Shown: positions 6,876 to 12,730 of the stretch, piece by piece
How the letters are laid out: every line of letters starts with the position of its first letter
Position numbering within the stretch: the first letter of the stretch is position 1
NCBI GenBank assembly: GCA_945938055.1
Contig: CAMEUH010000051.1
Location: 1-12,730, forward strand
DNA from: an uncultured Eubacteriaceae bacterium
Lineage (GTDB): Bacteria; Bacillota; Clostridia; Lachnospirales; Lachnospiraceae
Direction: 5' to 3'
DNA length: 12,730 nt
The notes under the pieces: generated by a model
The model's input: the letters and a program-made list of their open reading frames with translations, nothing else
Databases searched by the model: none
What the model was told of the DNA's origin: nothing
Translations under genes and position numbers: made by a program

Positions 6876-6906
6876 ATTTACAAAAAGGAAGGATAAGGAG
6901 ATTGAA

Positions 6907-7881
6907 ATGTTAGTGAATGTATTGTTGTTAGTGATTGGATTCGTACTGCTGGTCAAGGGGGCTGATTTTTTTGTGGAAGGAAGTGCTTCTGTTGCAAAAA
7001 GATTTAAAGTACCATCCATTATCATTGGTCTGACGATTGTTGCTATGGGAACCAGTGCACCGGAACTTGCAGTCAGCGTGGCAGCAGGACTTGCCGGCAA
7101 TAATGAGATTGCCATCAGTAATGTAATTGGTTCCAATGTATTTAATCTGTTGGTAGTGGTTGGTATTTGTTCGGCAATTCTTCCGATGAATGTTGACAAA
7201 TCCATTTTAAAGAAAGAATTTCCATTTGTTCTGGTGATTCAGGCATTGCTTTTGTTTTTCTGTGTAAATGCTTTTATGGGAAATATTTTTGGCAATGTGG
7301 ATGGAAAGAATGTGTTAAGCAGAGTGGAAGGAATTATCATGTTGATTTTATTCCTTGCATTTATGGTGAATATGGTTCTTACCACGTTGAAATCCAGAAA
7401 AAAAGCGGATTCGGAAGAAGAAAATGAAAAGAATATCGGTCTTATCATGAGTATCATCTATATAGTAGGTGGTGCGGCTGCCATTGTTTATGGAGGAGAT
7501 CTGGTTGTTGATAGTGCATCATATATTGCAACTGCATTTGGATTCAGCCAGACCTTTATCGGTCTAACCGTTGTTGCGGTTGGGACGTCTCTTCCTGAAC
7601 TTGTGACATCCATAACGGCAATCAGGAAAGGAGAAAATGATCTGGCACTGGGAAATGTGCTGGGTTCCAATCTCTTTAACATATTATTTGTTCTGGCATT
7701 ATCCACCAGCCTGACTCCGATTGCTGTTCTGAATAATAATATTATTGATTTAATTTTCCTTGTGGTGACAAGTGGAATTGTTTATCTGTTTTGCCTTGGA
7801 AAGCAGAAGGTTTCCAGATTGGAGGGAATGACCATGACGGGAATGTATGTTTTTTATACGGTTTATCTGCTGATGCGGTAA
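6907..7881 (+). CDS. CaCA-family cation antiporter (YrbG-like Ca2+/Na+ exchanger type), probable Mn2+/Ca2+ exporter
   Basis: A 324-residue inner-membrane protein with the two inverted alpha repeats of the Ca2+/cation antiporter superfamily. Repeat 1 has AMGTSAPELAVS (47-58) and SNVIGSNVFN (71-80). Repeat 2 has AVGTSLPELVTS (225-236) and GNVLGSNLFN (249-258). A charged cytoplasmic loop (about 161-176) separates the halves. The length is normal for bacterial members (about 310-330). The ATG has AAGGAG seven nt upstream. Family members exchange Na+ or H+ for Ca2+; the Mn2+ riboswitch in front suggests that Mn2+ may be the physiological substrate here. It is a single-gene unit closed by a strong terminator. 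Membership is firm; ion specificity is inference. Confidence 0.93.
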   Translation: MLVNVLLLVIGFVLLVKGADFFVEGSASVAKRFKVPSIIIGLTIVAMGTSAPELAVSVAAGLAGNNEIAISNVIGSNVFNLLVVVGICSAILPMNVDKSILKKEFPFVLVIQALLLFFCVNAFMGNIFGNVDGKNVLSRVEGIIMLILFLAFMVNMVLTTLKSRKKADSEEENEKNIGLIMSIIYIVGGAAAIVYGGDLVVDSASYIATAFGFSQTFIGLTVVAVGTSLPELVTSITAIRKGENDLALGNVLGSNLFNILFVLALSTSLTPIAVLNNNIIDLIFLVVTSGIVYLFCLGKQKVSRLEGMTMTGMYVFYTVYLLMR

Positions 7882-7901
7882 GTAAGAAGAAAATAGTAAA
7901 T

Positions 7902-7937
7902 AAAAAATAACAGGCAACCGAACGCCTGTTATTTTTT
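7902..7937. terminator. Terminator after the antiporter gene
   Basis: A perfect 14-bp stem, AT-rich at its base (7902-7915 with 7924-7937, GC core CAGGC/GCCTG, 8-nt loop). The T run on one side and A run on the other make it usable in both directions. The remaining stretch up to 8120 is AT-rich and has no gene I can support. Confidence 0.85.
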
Positions 7938-8120
7938 GATGGAAACAACAAATTCTCCACCAGTGAAGAAAGGAGGTAAGCTTAATTACAGCTTATTATG
8001 AAAAAACTTTATTATTTATCATCTGCTTCTATTTGTAGTATATTTAACAAAGTTGAATAAAGTTTGTTGTTTATGTGAATGATTGTTGAAAAAAATGTAA
8101 ATAAACTGTGAATAAAGAAA

Positions 8121-8642
8121 TCAAGCTTTTTCAGGCTCCGGGTATTCCGTGGCATCCGTATCGACGGTGACAGTATCCATAATCTGCGGAACCATTGGCA
8201 TATCGCTCCAGTTTACGGAAACGGATGCAATTTTATCCAGAACATCTTCTCCTTCAATCAGTTTTCCAAAAGCTGCATATTCGCCATCCAGATGAGGTGC
8301 ATCAGCATGCATGATGAAAAACTGAGAACCTGCAGAATCCGGATGCATTGCTCTTGCCATGGAAAGAACGCCACGGGAATGCTTCAATGGATTCTTAAAG
8401 CCATTGGAATTGAATTCGCCAGGAATCTGGTAGCCAGGACCACCGGTTCCGTTTCCATCCGGGTCACCACCCTGAATCATGAAACCGGCGATGACACGAT
8501 GAAAGGTCAGTCCATCATAAAAGCCTTTTTTTACCAGGCTGATAAAATTATTCACTGTGTTTGGTGCAATTTCAGGATAAAGCTCTGCCTTCATGATTCC
8601 ACCATCTGCCATTGTAATTGTTATAATAGGATTTTTTGCCAT
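8121..8642 (-). CDS. Cyclophilin-type peptidyl-prolyl cis-trans isomerase
   Basis: A 173-residue protein that speeds cis-trans isomerisation of Xaa-Pro bonds. It carries no signal peptide or lipobox, so it is cytoplasmic. The cyclophilin signature is complete: FHRVIAGFMIQGGDP (47-61, catalytic R49), SAGSQFFI (103-110), HLDGEYAAFGKLIEG (117-131) and a final beta strand. It belongs to the short bacterial group of about 170-200 residues. The open frame extends upstream to 8750, but the ATG at 8642 is chosen. It has AAAGGAA a few nt upstream and the cyclophilin domain starts right after it, while the extension crosses the promoter. It is transcribed alone from the promoter at 8691-8719. It ends facing the antiporter gene, 239 bp away. 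Confidence 0.95.
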   Translation of the reverse strand: MAKNPIITITMADGGIMKAELYPEIAPNTVNNFISLVKKGFYDGLTFHRVIAGFMIQGGDPDGNGTGGPGYQIPGEFNSNGFKNPLKHSRGVLSMARAMHPDSAGSQFFIMHADAPHLDGEYAAFGKLIEGEDVLDKIASVSVNWSDMPMVPQIMDTVTVDTDATEYPEPEKA

Positions 8643-8690
8643 TTTATAATTCCTTTCTTTGGGAATATCCCAGAATATGTTATGATTAGA

Positions 8691-8719
8691 ATTGTATAAA
8701 ATAGTTGAAATATAGTCAA
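8691..8719 (-). promoter_or_regulatory. Sigma-A promoter of the PPIase gene
   Basis: On the minus strand TTGACT (8719-8714), a 17-nt spacer and TACAAT (8696-8691). The -35 element lies only a few bases from the ribosome binding site of the divergent acetyltransferase gene. The leader contains the small palindrome TGGGANNNTCCCA (8660-8672). Confidence 0.8.
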
Positions 8720-8730
8720 GTGGAGAAAAA

Positions 8731-9546
8731 ATGAATCTGACATTAATCATTGATCTGGAAAATGAATATCGGAAGGAAAATCAGCGTGTTATTGCAGAAC
8801 TCATGAAAAAGTATTCTGTTATCATGTTGCAGGAAAATGAAAATAGCTGGAAAGAATTAAAGGCAGATAACATGGTAGTCATTACAGATGAAATTCATGC
8901 CGCTCTTAAGTGGAAAGGTTATGCTATTCTTGCCATCGAACATGACAGAAGGATTGAGGGAGTCCGTTATGCCATAGAAAATCTGGAAACAATAGAAGAA
9001 AAAGATATTAAGGTTGTTCATGCCAGGAAATTTCACTATCCGCTTGTAATAAAGGAAACAGATCGGCTGATTATCAGAGAGATAACAGAAAATGATGCAG
9101 AAGCAATGGCAATGCTTTATAGAGATAAGGACAGTACAAAATTCATGAACCTGTTACAGGACGTTGTGGAAGACCGGGAGTTTATCCGGTCATATATCAA
9201 TCATATGTATGCCTTTTATGGCTATGGCATGTGGGTGGTCATCAGAAAGGAAGATGGTGTTTTCTTAGGAAGGGCAGGAATAGAGCATCGTGAGATTCAG
9301 AAAAGAACATATCATGAAATAGGATATTTTATTGGCTCCGCTTATCAGAGGCAGGGATATGGACGCGAGGCTGCAGAAGCGGTTATGGAGATGGCACGGG
9401 AACTGGGCATAAAGAAACTGGTCGCACTGATTCATGAAAAAAATGCTCCATCCATTCATCTTGCCGAAAAACTTGGTTTTTGTTTTTGGAAAAAATGCAT
9501 GGATGGAGAGGGATTTTTGATATATCGCTGCAGTTTATCAAAATAA
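8731..9546 (+). CDS. GNAT-family N-acetyltransferase with an extra N-terminal domain
   Basis: A 271-residue protein in two parts. Residues about 108-268 form a RimJ/RimL-like GNAT domain: ETDRLIIREITENDAEAM, MWVVIRKEDGVFLGRAGI, the acetyl-CoA loop QRQGYGREA (206-214), and HEKNAPSIHLAEKLGF (235-250). It should transfer acetyl from acetyl-CoA to an amine, but the acceptor is unknown. Residues 1-105 are not part of GNAT. They read as alternating strands and helices (LTLIIDLEN, YSVIMLQEN, MVVITDEI, GYAILAIEHD), like a small Rossmann- or HAD-like fold without clear catalytic residues. GGAG lies 5 nt before the ATG. Its own promoter is not certain; an extended -10 (TGTTATGAT, 8679-8686 region) is one candidate. 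It ends 11 bp from the convergent gene, with no terminator between. Confidence 0.85.
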   Translation: MNLTLIIDLENEYRKENQRVIAELMKKYSVIMLQENENSWKELKADNMVVITDEIHAALKWKGYAILAIEHDRRIEGVRYAIENLETIEEKDIKVVHARKFHYPLVIKETDRLIIREITENDAEAMAMLYRDKDSTKFMNLLQDVVEDREFIRSYINHMYAFYGYGMWVVIRKEDGVFLGRAGIEHREIQKRTYHEIGYFIGSAYQRQGYGREAAEAVMEMARELGIKKLVALIHEKNAPSIHLAEKLGFCFWKKCMDGEGFLIYRCSLSK

Positions 9547-9557
9547 CATTGTCCTAA

Positions 9558-10265
9558 TTATTCTTCTTCCAGAATGAATCGAATGTATTCCATGGCAGTA
9601 TCAAGCCGGGTGGTGTTGGAAAAAATGGAAATCAATGCCGGATTTACGGTCAGACCGGCTTCCTTGCTTAAGGAACAGCTTCCGATATTAAATGCTACAG
9701 GAACTTTGGTCCCATCGGCATAGATATGGTAAACAATTTTTTCCTGATGCTTTTCCAGAAAGGCCTCATCAAATATTTCGTCGAGTTCATAAAAGAAGGT
9801 GGAATCGTCTTCACAAAAATAATCCAGAGAAAGGTTATCACCGATTAAAATATCAATGCCTGCACCATAAATCATTGCAACAAGTGATTCGGCAGAATAT
9901 ACAGACATTTCCGCATCCTTATCATAATTCAGGATGTAATTATTATCAATGATGACACGGTCATTTTCTCCGTCAATTCCAAGGTGTTCTTCGAAAGAAC
10001 GGGAAAGAACCTGCTCGTAACTGTCAATATCTTCGTCCCAGACGGACTGGGCGTTATTTACCATTGCACAATACAGGACCGTATTGAAATTTTTCGATTG
10101 ATAGGTTACAAAGATTGCATAAACGATAATGCAGAGGATAATGACTGCAAGGATATGCATCCAGTAATAGTCTTTGATATACGTAATTTTGGCACCAAAT
10201 GACAAGGTCTTAAATTTTCCTTTTTCTGCTTTGATTTCCTGTTTTAAATCCAGCTTATTTGACAT
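9558..10265 (-). CDS. Single-pass membrane protein with large extracellular part, unknown function
   Basis: A 235-residue protein I cannot assign. It has a charged cytoplasmic N-terminus rich in Lys (SNKLDLKQEIKAEKGKFK), an aromatic segment KDYYWMH, and one membrane span at about 38-55 (ILAVIILCIIVYAIFVTY). An acidic domain of about 180 residues follows and should lie outside the cell. That domain starts with NTVLYCAMVN and ends EYIRFILEEE. It has no lipobox and no cell-wall sorting motif. The ATG at 10265 is chosen because AGGAGGG lies 6 nt upstream; the in-frame ATG at 10286 would lie upstream of that site. It is divergent from a YesL-family gene 183 bp away, so the two may act in the same process. 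Its 3' end almost touches the acetyltransferase gene. Confidence 0.8.
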   Translation of the reverse strand: MSNKLDLKQEIKAEKGKFKTLSFGAKITYIKDYYWMHILAVIILCIIVYAIFVTYQSKNFNTVLYCAMVNNAQSVWDEDIDSYEQVLSRSFEEHLGIDGENDRVIIDNNYILNYDKDAEMSVYSAESLVAMIYGAGIDILIGDNLSLDYFCEDDSTFFYELDEIFDEAFLEKHQEKIVYHIYADGTKVPVAFNIGSCSLSKEAGLTVNPALISIFSNTTRLDTAMEYIRFILEEE

Positions 10266-10307
10266 CGGGAACCCTCCTAAACACAATTTTATCGGAAACT
10301 ATTTTGT

Positions 10308-10336
10308 ATCATACCATAAATGCATTTAGATGTGGA
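10308..10336 (-). promoter_or_regulatory. Probable promoter of the 9558-10265 gene
   Basis: On the minus strand an extended -10 TGGTATGAT (its hexamer at 10313-10308) has a weak -35 TCCACA (10336-10331) 17 nt upstream. The extended -10 may offset the poor -35. Confidence 0.55.
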
Positions 10337-10377
10337 TAATTTTTAGAAATATTTAATAATTATAAATTTCAATGTCG

Positions 10378-10406
10378 TTGCTTTTTATTTGGAACTTTTA
10401 TATAAT
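10378..10406 (+). promoter_or_regulatory. Sigma-A promoter of the YesL-family gene
   Basis: TTGCTT (10378-10383), 17-nt spacer, and a perfect TATAAT (10401-10406). The expected transcript start is near 10413, at the foot of a small hairpin. Confidence 0.8.
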
Positions 10407-10413
10407 TTTATCT

Positions 10414-10432
10414 GGTACGTTTCGTAACGACC
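10414..10432 (+). repeat. Hairpin at the 5' end of the YesL-gene transcript
   Basis: GGT and CGTT (10414-10421, one bulged A) pair with AACGACC (10426-10432) around the loop TCGT, giving 7 bp. It ends two nt before the GGAAGGAG ribosome binding site. It could protect the 5' end of the mRNA or affect translation start; it is not a terminator, since no T run follows. Confidence 0.45.
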
Positions 10433-10448
10433 GGAAGGAGAATAAAAA

Positions 10449-11129
10449 ATGAATCGTTTATTTGATGTGGATAATGGTTTTTTCCGCTTTATGGGAAAAG
10501 TTTTTGACATGATTGTGTTAAATCTTATCACTCTTGTGATGTGTATTCCTATTATTACAATCGGACCATCTTTAACGGCGCTTTATTATGTTGCCTTAAA
10601 GATTGTCAGGGATGAAGAAGGATATGTGGTAAAGGGATTTTTCAAGTCTTTTAAACAGAATTTTAAGCAGGGCGTGCTTCTTGAAATCATTTGTGTCGTA
10701 TGTGCATTACTGCTCTATGTGGATTTACGTGTAACATATAACTGGATGACACAGGATTCCAATTATTTTATCCGATTGTTATTTTTTGCACTGGTAGGTC
10801 TGGCATTACTGGCAATTGTGGCAGTTGGATATGTATTTCCGATTCTTGCCAAATTTGAAAATAGTACGAAAAAGGTATTAATTAACTCCGTCATGATGTC
10901 GGTACGTCATCTTCCATATTCGATTCTGATGGTGGTAATTACTGTGGGAGCAGGCGTTTTAGTATACATTTATCCGATTGCCATTTTCTTTGTGATTGGT
11001 GCGGCAGCTTTCTTGCATTCCATTATTTTGCGTAAGATATGGGATAATTACATTAAGGTAGATTCACAGGGAAAAATCATTACGGAAGAGCCAAAGGAAG
11101 AAAATGATGCAGAAAAAATAGAAGAATAA
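10449..11129 (+). CDS. YesL-family (DUF624) membrane protein
   Basis: A 226-residue polytopic membrane protein. It fits the YesL/DUF624 family, found in Firmicutes and often near carbohydrate-uptake genes, with no settled biochemical role. The typical N-terminus is present (FFRFMGKVFDMIVLNLITLV, then PIITIGPSLTALYYVALKIVRDEEGYVVKGFFKSFK). Membrane segments lie at about 17-41, 73-91, 106-131, 147-170 and 173-193, followed by a charged cytoplasmic tail rich in Glu and Lys (205-226). GGAAGGAG precedes the ATG. It appears to be a single-gene unit from a strong promoter. Its neighbour on the other strand is an unassigned single-pass membrane protein; no ABC sugar transporter is in the window. Confidence 0.88.
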   Translation: MNRLFDVDNGFFRFMGKVFDMIVLNLITLVMCIPIITIGPSLTALYYVALKIVRDEEGYVVKGFFKSFKQNFKQGVLLEIICVVCALLLYVDLRVTYNWMTQDSNYFIRLLFFALVGLALLAIVAVGYVFPILAKFENSTKKVLINSVMMSVRHLPYSILMVVITVGAGVLVYIYPIAIFFVIGAAAFLHSIILRKIWDNYIKVDSQGKIITEEPKEENDAEKIEE

Positions 11130-11138
11130 TTCAAAATT

Positions 11139-11170
11139 TTAAACTTTTTTCATGTAATTTCCGTCTAATA
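11139..11170 (+). promoter_or_regulatory. Putative ECF-sigma (sigma-V-like) promoter of the SGNH hydrolase gene
   Basis: TTAAACTTTTTT (11139-11150) resembles the TGAAAC-plus-T-run -35 of ECF sigma factors. CGTCTAATA (11162-11170) resembles the -10 of the sigma-V group, and 17 nt lie between AAC and CGTC. No sigma-A type promoter is evident in this gap. This is a pattern match made from memory of the motif. Confidence 0.5.
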
Positions 11171-11210
11171 GATAGAAGGATAGAAAGGGGTATCATTAGG
11201 AGGGATTAGA

Positions 11211-12056
11211 ATGAAAAAAGTCAAGTGGGTTATGGGATTCCTGCTCGTTTTATTATTCTTTGTATTTGGAACGACAGGAAGGATGGCGGCATCGGCACAG
11301 GACACAAATACTGGAAAAAGCATGGTGTATCAGGCAGAAACAGTGCATTCCACGGAGAATGGAAGCAGACCGGAAGAAAACATGACGGTAGAATTGGAAA
11401 TTATTACGACAAAAGAGCAGATTCAAAAGGAGCCGGAAACAGTTATCGAACCAGCTATGGCAACTGAATCAGCTGCAGAAACGGCGAATCAGGATGTACA
11501 GCAAAGTGGCGTGGTATTTATTGGGGATTCCCGTACGGAAGCATTTGTCATGAATGCAGGACTTAAGAATATCCGGGCTTTTACAGACATCGGAATGACT
11601 GTGGAATCAGTCTTTACAAAAGAATCAGTCAATCTGAACGGCAGGAAAGTGACGGTAATGGAAGCCCTGAAACAGACCGATTTTGAACGGGTTTATATCA
11701 TGCTGGGAATCAATGAAACCGGCTGGGTGTATGATGAAGTATTTATTCAGAAATATCGTGAAATGCTGGATGCAATTCTGGAAATCAATCCGAATGCCGA
11801 TATCTATGTGCAGTCGATACTTCCGGTGAGTGAAAAGGTATCAGACAACCATCCATACATTACGAATGAACGAATTAACCGATATAATGAATTGATTCGG
11901 GAGATGGCATCGGAGAAAGGAATCTGTTATCTCGATGTGGCAGAAATCATGAGAGATGAAAAAGGAGCGCTTCCTGAGGATGCTGCACCGGATGGTATTC
12001 ATGTAAAGAAGGAGTACTGCCTGCGGTGGCTGGAATACCTTCAGAACCATTCCTGA
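11211..12056 (+). CDS. Secreted SGNH/GDSL-type hydrolase
   Basis: A 281-residue exported protein. A signal peptide (basic MKKVKWVM, hydrophobic 8-20, cleavage after ASA at about residue 29) precedes a low-complexity acidic linker (30-98). The SGNH esterase domain follows: block I FIGDSRTE with nucleophile S107, block II glycine in DIGMTV (about 128), block III LGINETGW with N168, and block V PDGIH with D261 and H264. The four catalytic or oxyanion residues are therefore present. Relatives remove or transfer acyl groups on cell-wall polymers or sugars; the substrate here is unknown. AGGAGGG precedes the ATG. The gene stands alone, 81 bp after the YesL-family gene, with an ECF-like promoter in the gap. 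That would fit an envelope-stress role. Confidence 0.92.
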   Translation: MKKVKWVMGFLLVLLFFVFGTTGRMAASAQDTNTGKSMVYQAETVHSTENGSRPEENMTVELEIITTKEQIQKEPETVIEPAMATESAAETANQDVQQSGVVFIGDSRTEAFVMNAGLKNIRAFTDIGMTVESVFTKESVNLNGRKVTVMEALKQTDFERVYIMLGINETGWVYDEVFIQKYREMLDAILEINPNADIYVQSILPVSEKVSDNHPYITNERINRYNELIREMASEKGICYLDVAEIMRDEKGALPEDAAPDGIHVKKEYCLRWLEYLQNHS

Positions 12057-12073
12057 CATAAAATGTAAAAAGG

Positions 12074-12108
12074 TGCCCCCTAAGGCTTTTATTGGACCTT
12101 AGGGGGCA
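12074..12108. terminator. Strong hairpin between SGNH gene and amt
   Basis: A perfect 12-bp GC-rich stem (12074-12085 with 12097-12108, 11-nt loop). On the minus strand it is followed by CCTTTTTAC, so it is a good terminator for the ammonium transporter gene. On the plus strand the following bases are only weakly T-rich. Confidence 0.8.
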
Positions 12109-12137
12109 TTATCTATAGGTTATAGGATTATAGATAA
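12109..12137. repeat. Second, AT-rich inverted repeat next to the terminator
   Basis: TTATCTATA (12109-12117) and TATAGATAA (12129-12137) form a perfect 9-bp inverted repeat with an 11-nt spacer. It abuts the GC-rich hairpin and lies just past the amt stop codon on the minus strand. Confidence 0.6.
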
Positions 12138-12145
12138 CAAATGAA

Positions 12146-12730
12146 TTATAAGTTCTTATTCATGATAAATCCGGAATAAGCAGTTTCCAGACCATGCTCT
12201 GTGGAATCCAGACCTTCCAGTTCTTCTGTCGCGCTGACTCTGAGACCGATTGTTTTCTTAAGTACCAGAAAAACAATGGACATTACAATGGCTGTGTAAG
12301 CAATGATTGCAAAAAGTCCCACAAGCTGGATTCCTAACTGTGTAAATCCACCGCCATAGAAGAGACCGGTAATTCCATCCTGACCTTTTCCGGTTGCAAA
12401 AAGACCTACGGCAATGGTTCCCCAGATACCGTTAAAGCAGTGAACTGCAACCGCACCAACCGGGTCATCAATTTTTAATACATAATCAAGAAGCCATACA
12501 CCAAATACTACAAGAATACCAGATACCACACCGACTAAAGCTGCACCAAGACAATCAATGTCAGCACATGGAGCAGTAACACCAACGAGACCTGCAAGAG
12601 AAGCATTCAGGGTCATTGAAACATCAGGCTTTCCATTCTTTACCCAGGTAATAACCATGGTTGTTACAGTAGCAACTGCAGGAGCGACGGTTGTGGTAAG
12701 GAAAATCTGTGCAAGATAATCGGTTGAACT
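12146..12730 (-). CDS. amt: Ammonium transporter, C-terminal half (5' end outside window)
   Basis: The frame runs from the window end to TAA at 12148-12146, so 194 C-terminal residues are visible. Amt/MEP/Rh proteins conduct ammonium across the membrane. The visible part has SMTLNASLAGLVGVTAPCADID, a membrane span GALVGVVSGILVVFGVWLLDYVL, then DDPVGAVAVHCFNGIWGTIAVGLFA, which carries the second conserved pore histidine. A further span follows (QLVGLFAIIAYTAIVMSIVFLVLKK). The cytoplasmic tail RVSATEELEGLDSTEHGLETAYSGF is typical: its Glu- and Asp-rich part is where GlnK/PII proteins act in relatives. An internal ATG at 12658 is not the start, because the family pattern continues upstream to the window edge. 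No glnK gene follows inside the window. Confidence 0.95.
   Translation of the reverse strand, partial: SSTDYLAQIFLTTTVAPAVATVTTMVITWVKNGKPDVSMTLNASLAGLVGVTAPCADIDCLGAALVGVVSGILVVFGVWLLDYVLKIDDPVGAVAVHCFNGIWGTIAVGLFATGKGQDGITGLFYGGGFTQLGIQLVGLFAIIAYTAIVMSIVFLVLKKTIGLRVSATEELEGLDSTEHGLETAYSGFIMNKNL

Noticed and set aside
7969..8060. A strong AAAGGAGGT site at 7969-7977 followed by an ATG at 7998 and a 20-codon frame (MKKLYYLSSASICSIFNKVE). A small hairpin in the spacer could bring the two closer.
   Set aside because: The spacing is 21 nt, no promoter lies after the terminator at 7902-7937, and the peptide is very short with no recognisable features. I do not call it a gene.
8005..8066. Inverted repeat AACTTTATT ... 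AATAAAGTTT in the gap before the PPIase gene, possibly a terminator or small RNA.
   Set aside because: The arms are about 42 nt apart, AT-only apart from one base, and no T run follows in either direction.
8643..8750. An upstream extension of the PPIase frame by 36 residues.
   Set aside because: It crosses the TTGACT/TACAAT promoter and the start of the divergent gene; the cyclophilin domain begins at the ATG at 8642.
4215..10305. AAACTATTT occurs upstream of three minus-strand genes (4215, 6305, 10296), which might suggest a shared regulator site.
   Set aside because: Its position relative to each promoter differs (spacer, -35 edge, downstream of -10), and such an AT-rich word is expected by chance in these intergenic stretches.

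Overview
The window looks like chromosomal DNA of an anaerobic Firmicute, most likely a Clostridia member of the Lachnospiraceae type. This rests on AT-rich intergenic DNA with sigma-A type promoters, AGGAGG-like ribosome binding sites, a type III glutamine synthetase, a class B sortase, a YesL-family membrane protein and a yybP-ykoY riboswitch. There are no transposases, integrases, phage genes, tRNAs, rRNAs or CRISPR arrays. It reads as a core or housekeeping segment made of many short transcription units.

Layout, left to right. Positions 1-159 hold the 3' end of an aspartate kinase with its ACT domain and a terminator. An SLC13/ArsB-type permease (253-1371) and luxS (1421-1900) follow on the plus strand, closed by a terminator that probably works in both directions. 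On the minus strand is a unit read from about 6270 down to 1982: fba (class II aldolase) and srtB, 11 bp apart, then glnN (type III glutamine synthetase). glnN has its own promoter and a terminator-like hairpin in its leader. Divergent from fba is a 95-residue two-span membrane protein (6404-6691). Next is a manganese-type (yybP-ykoY) riboswitch with a terminator whose 5' arm overlaps the P1 stem. It lies in front of a CaCA-family cation antiporter (6907-7881). A cyclophilin-type PPIase (minus) and a GNAT acetyltransferase with an unassigned N-terminal half (plus) diverge from overlapping control DNA. A single-pass membrane protein of unknown function (minus) and a YesL/DUF624 protein (plus) form another divergent pair. 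A secreted SGNH hydrolase follows, with what looks like an ECF (sigma-V-like) promoter. The window ends inside an ammonium transporter gene (minus).

Themes: nitrogen assimilation (glnN and amt, in separate units), metal-ion homeostasis (riboswitch plus antiporter) and envelope functions (sortase, SGNH hydrolase, YesL pair). I see no clear multi-gene system of an undescribed kind. The most informative points are regulatory: the Mn2+ riboswitch on a CaCA antiporter, the glnN leader hairpin, and the ECF-like promoter of the SGNH gene. All family calls come from reading motifs by eye; no database search was run.
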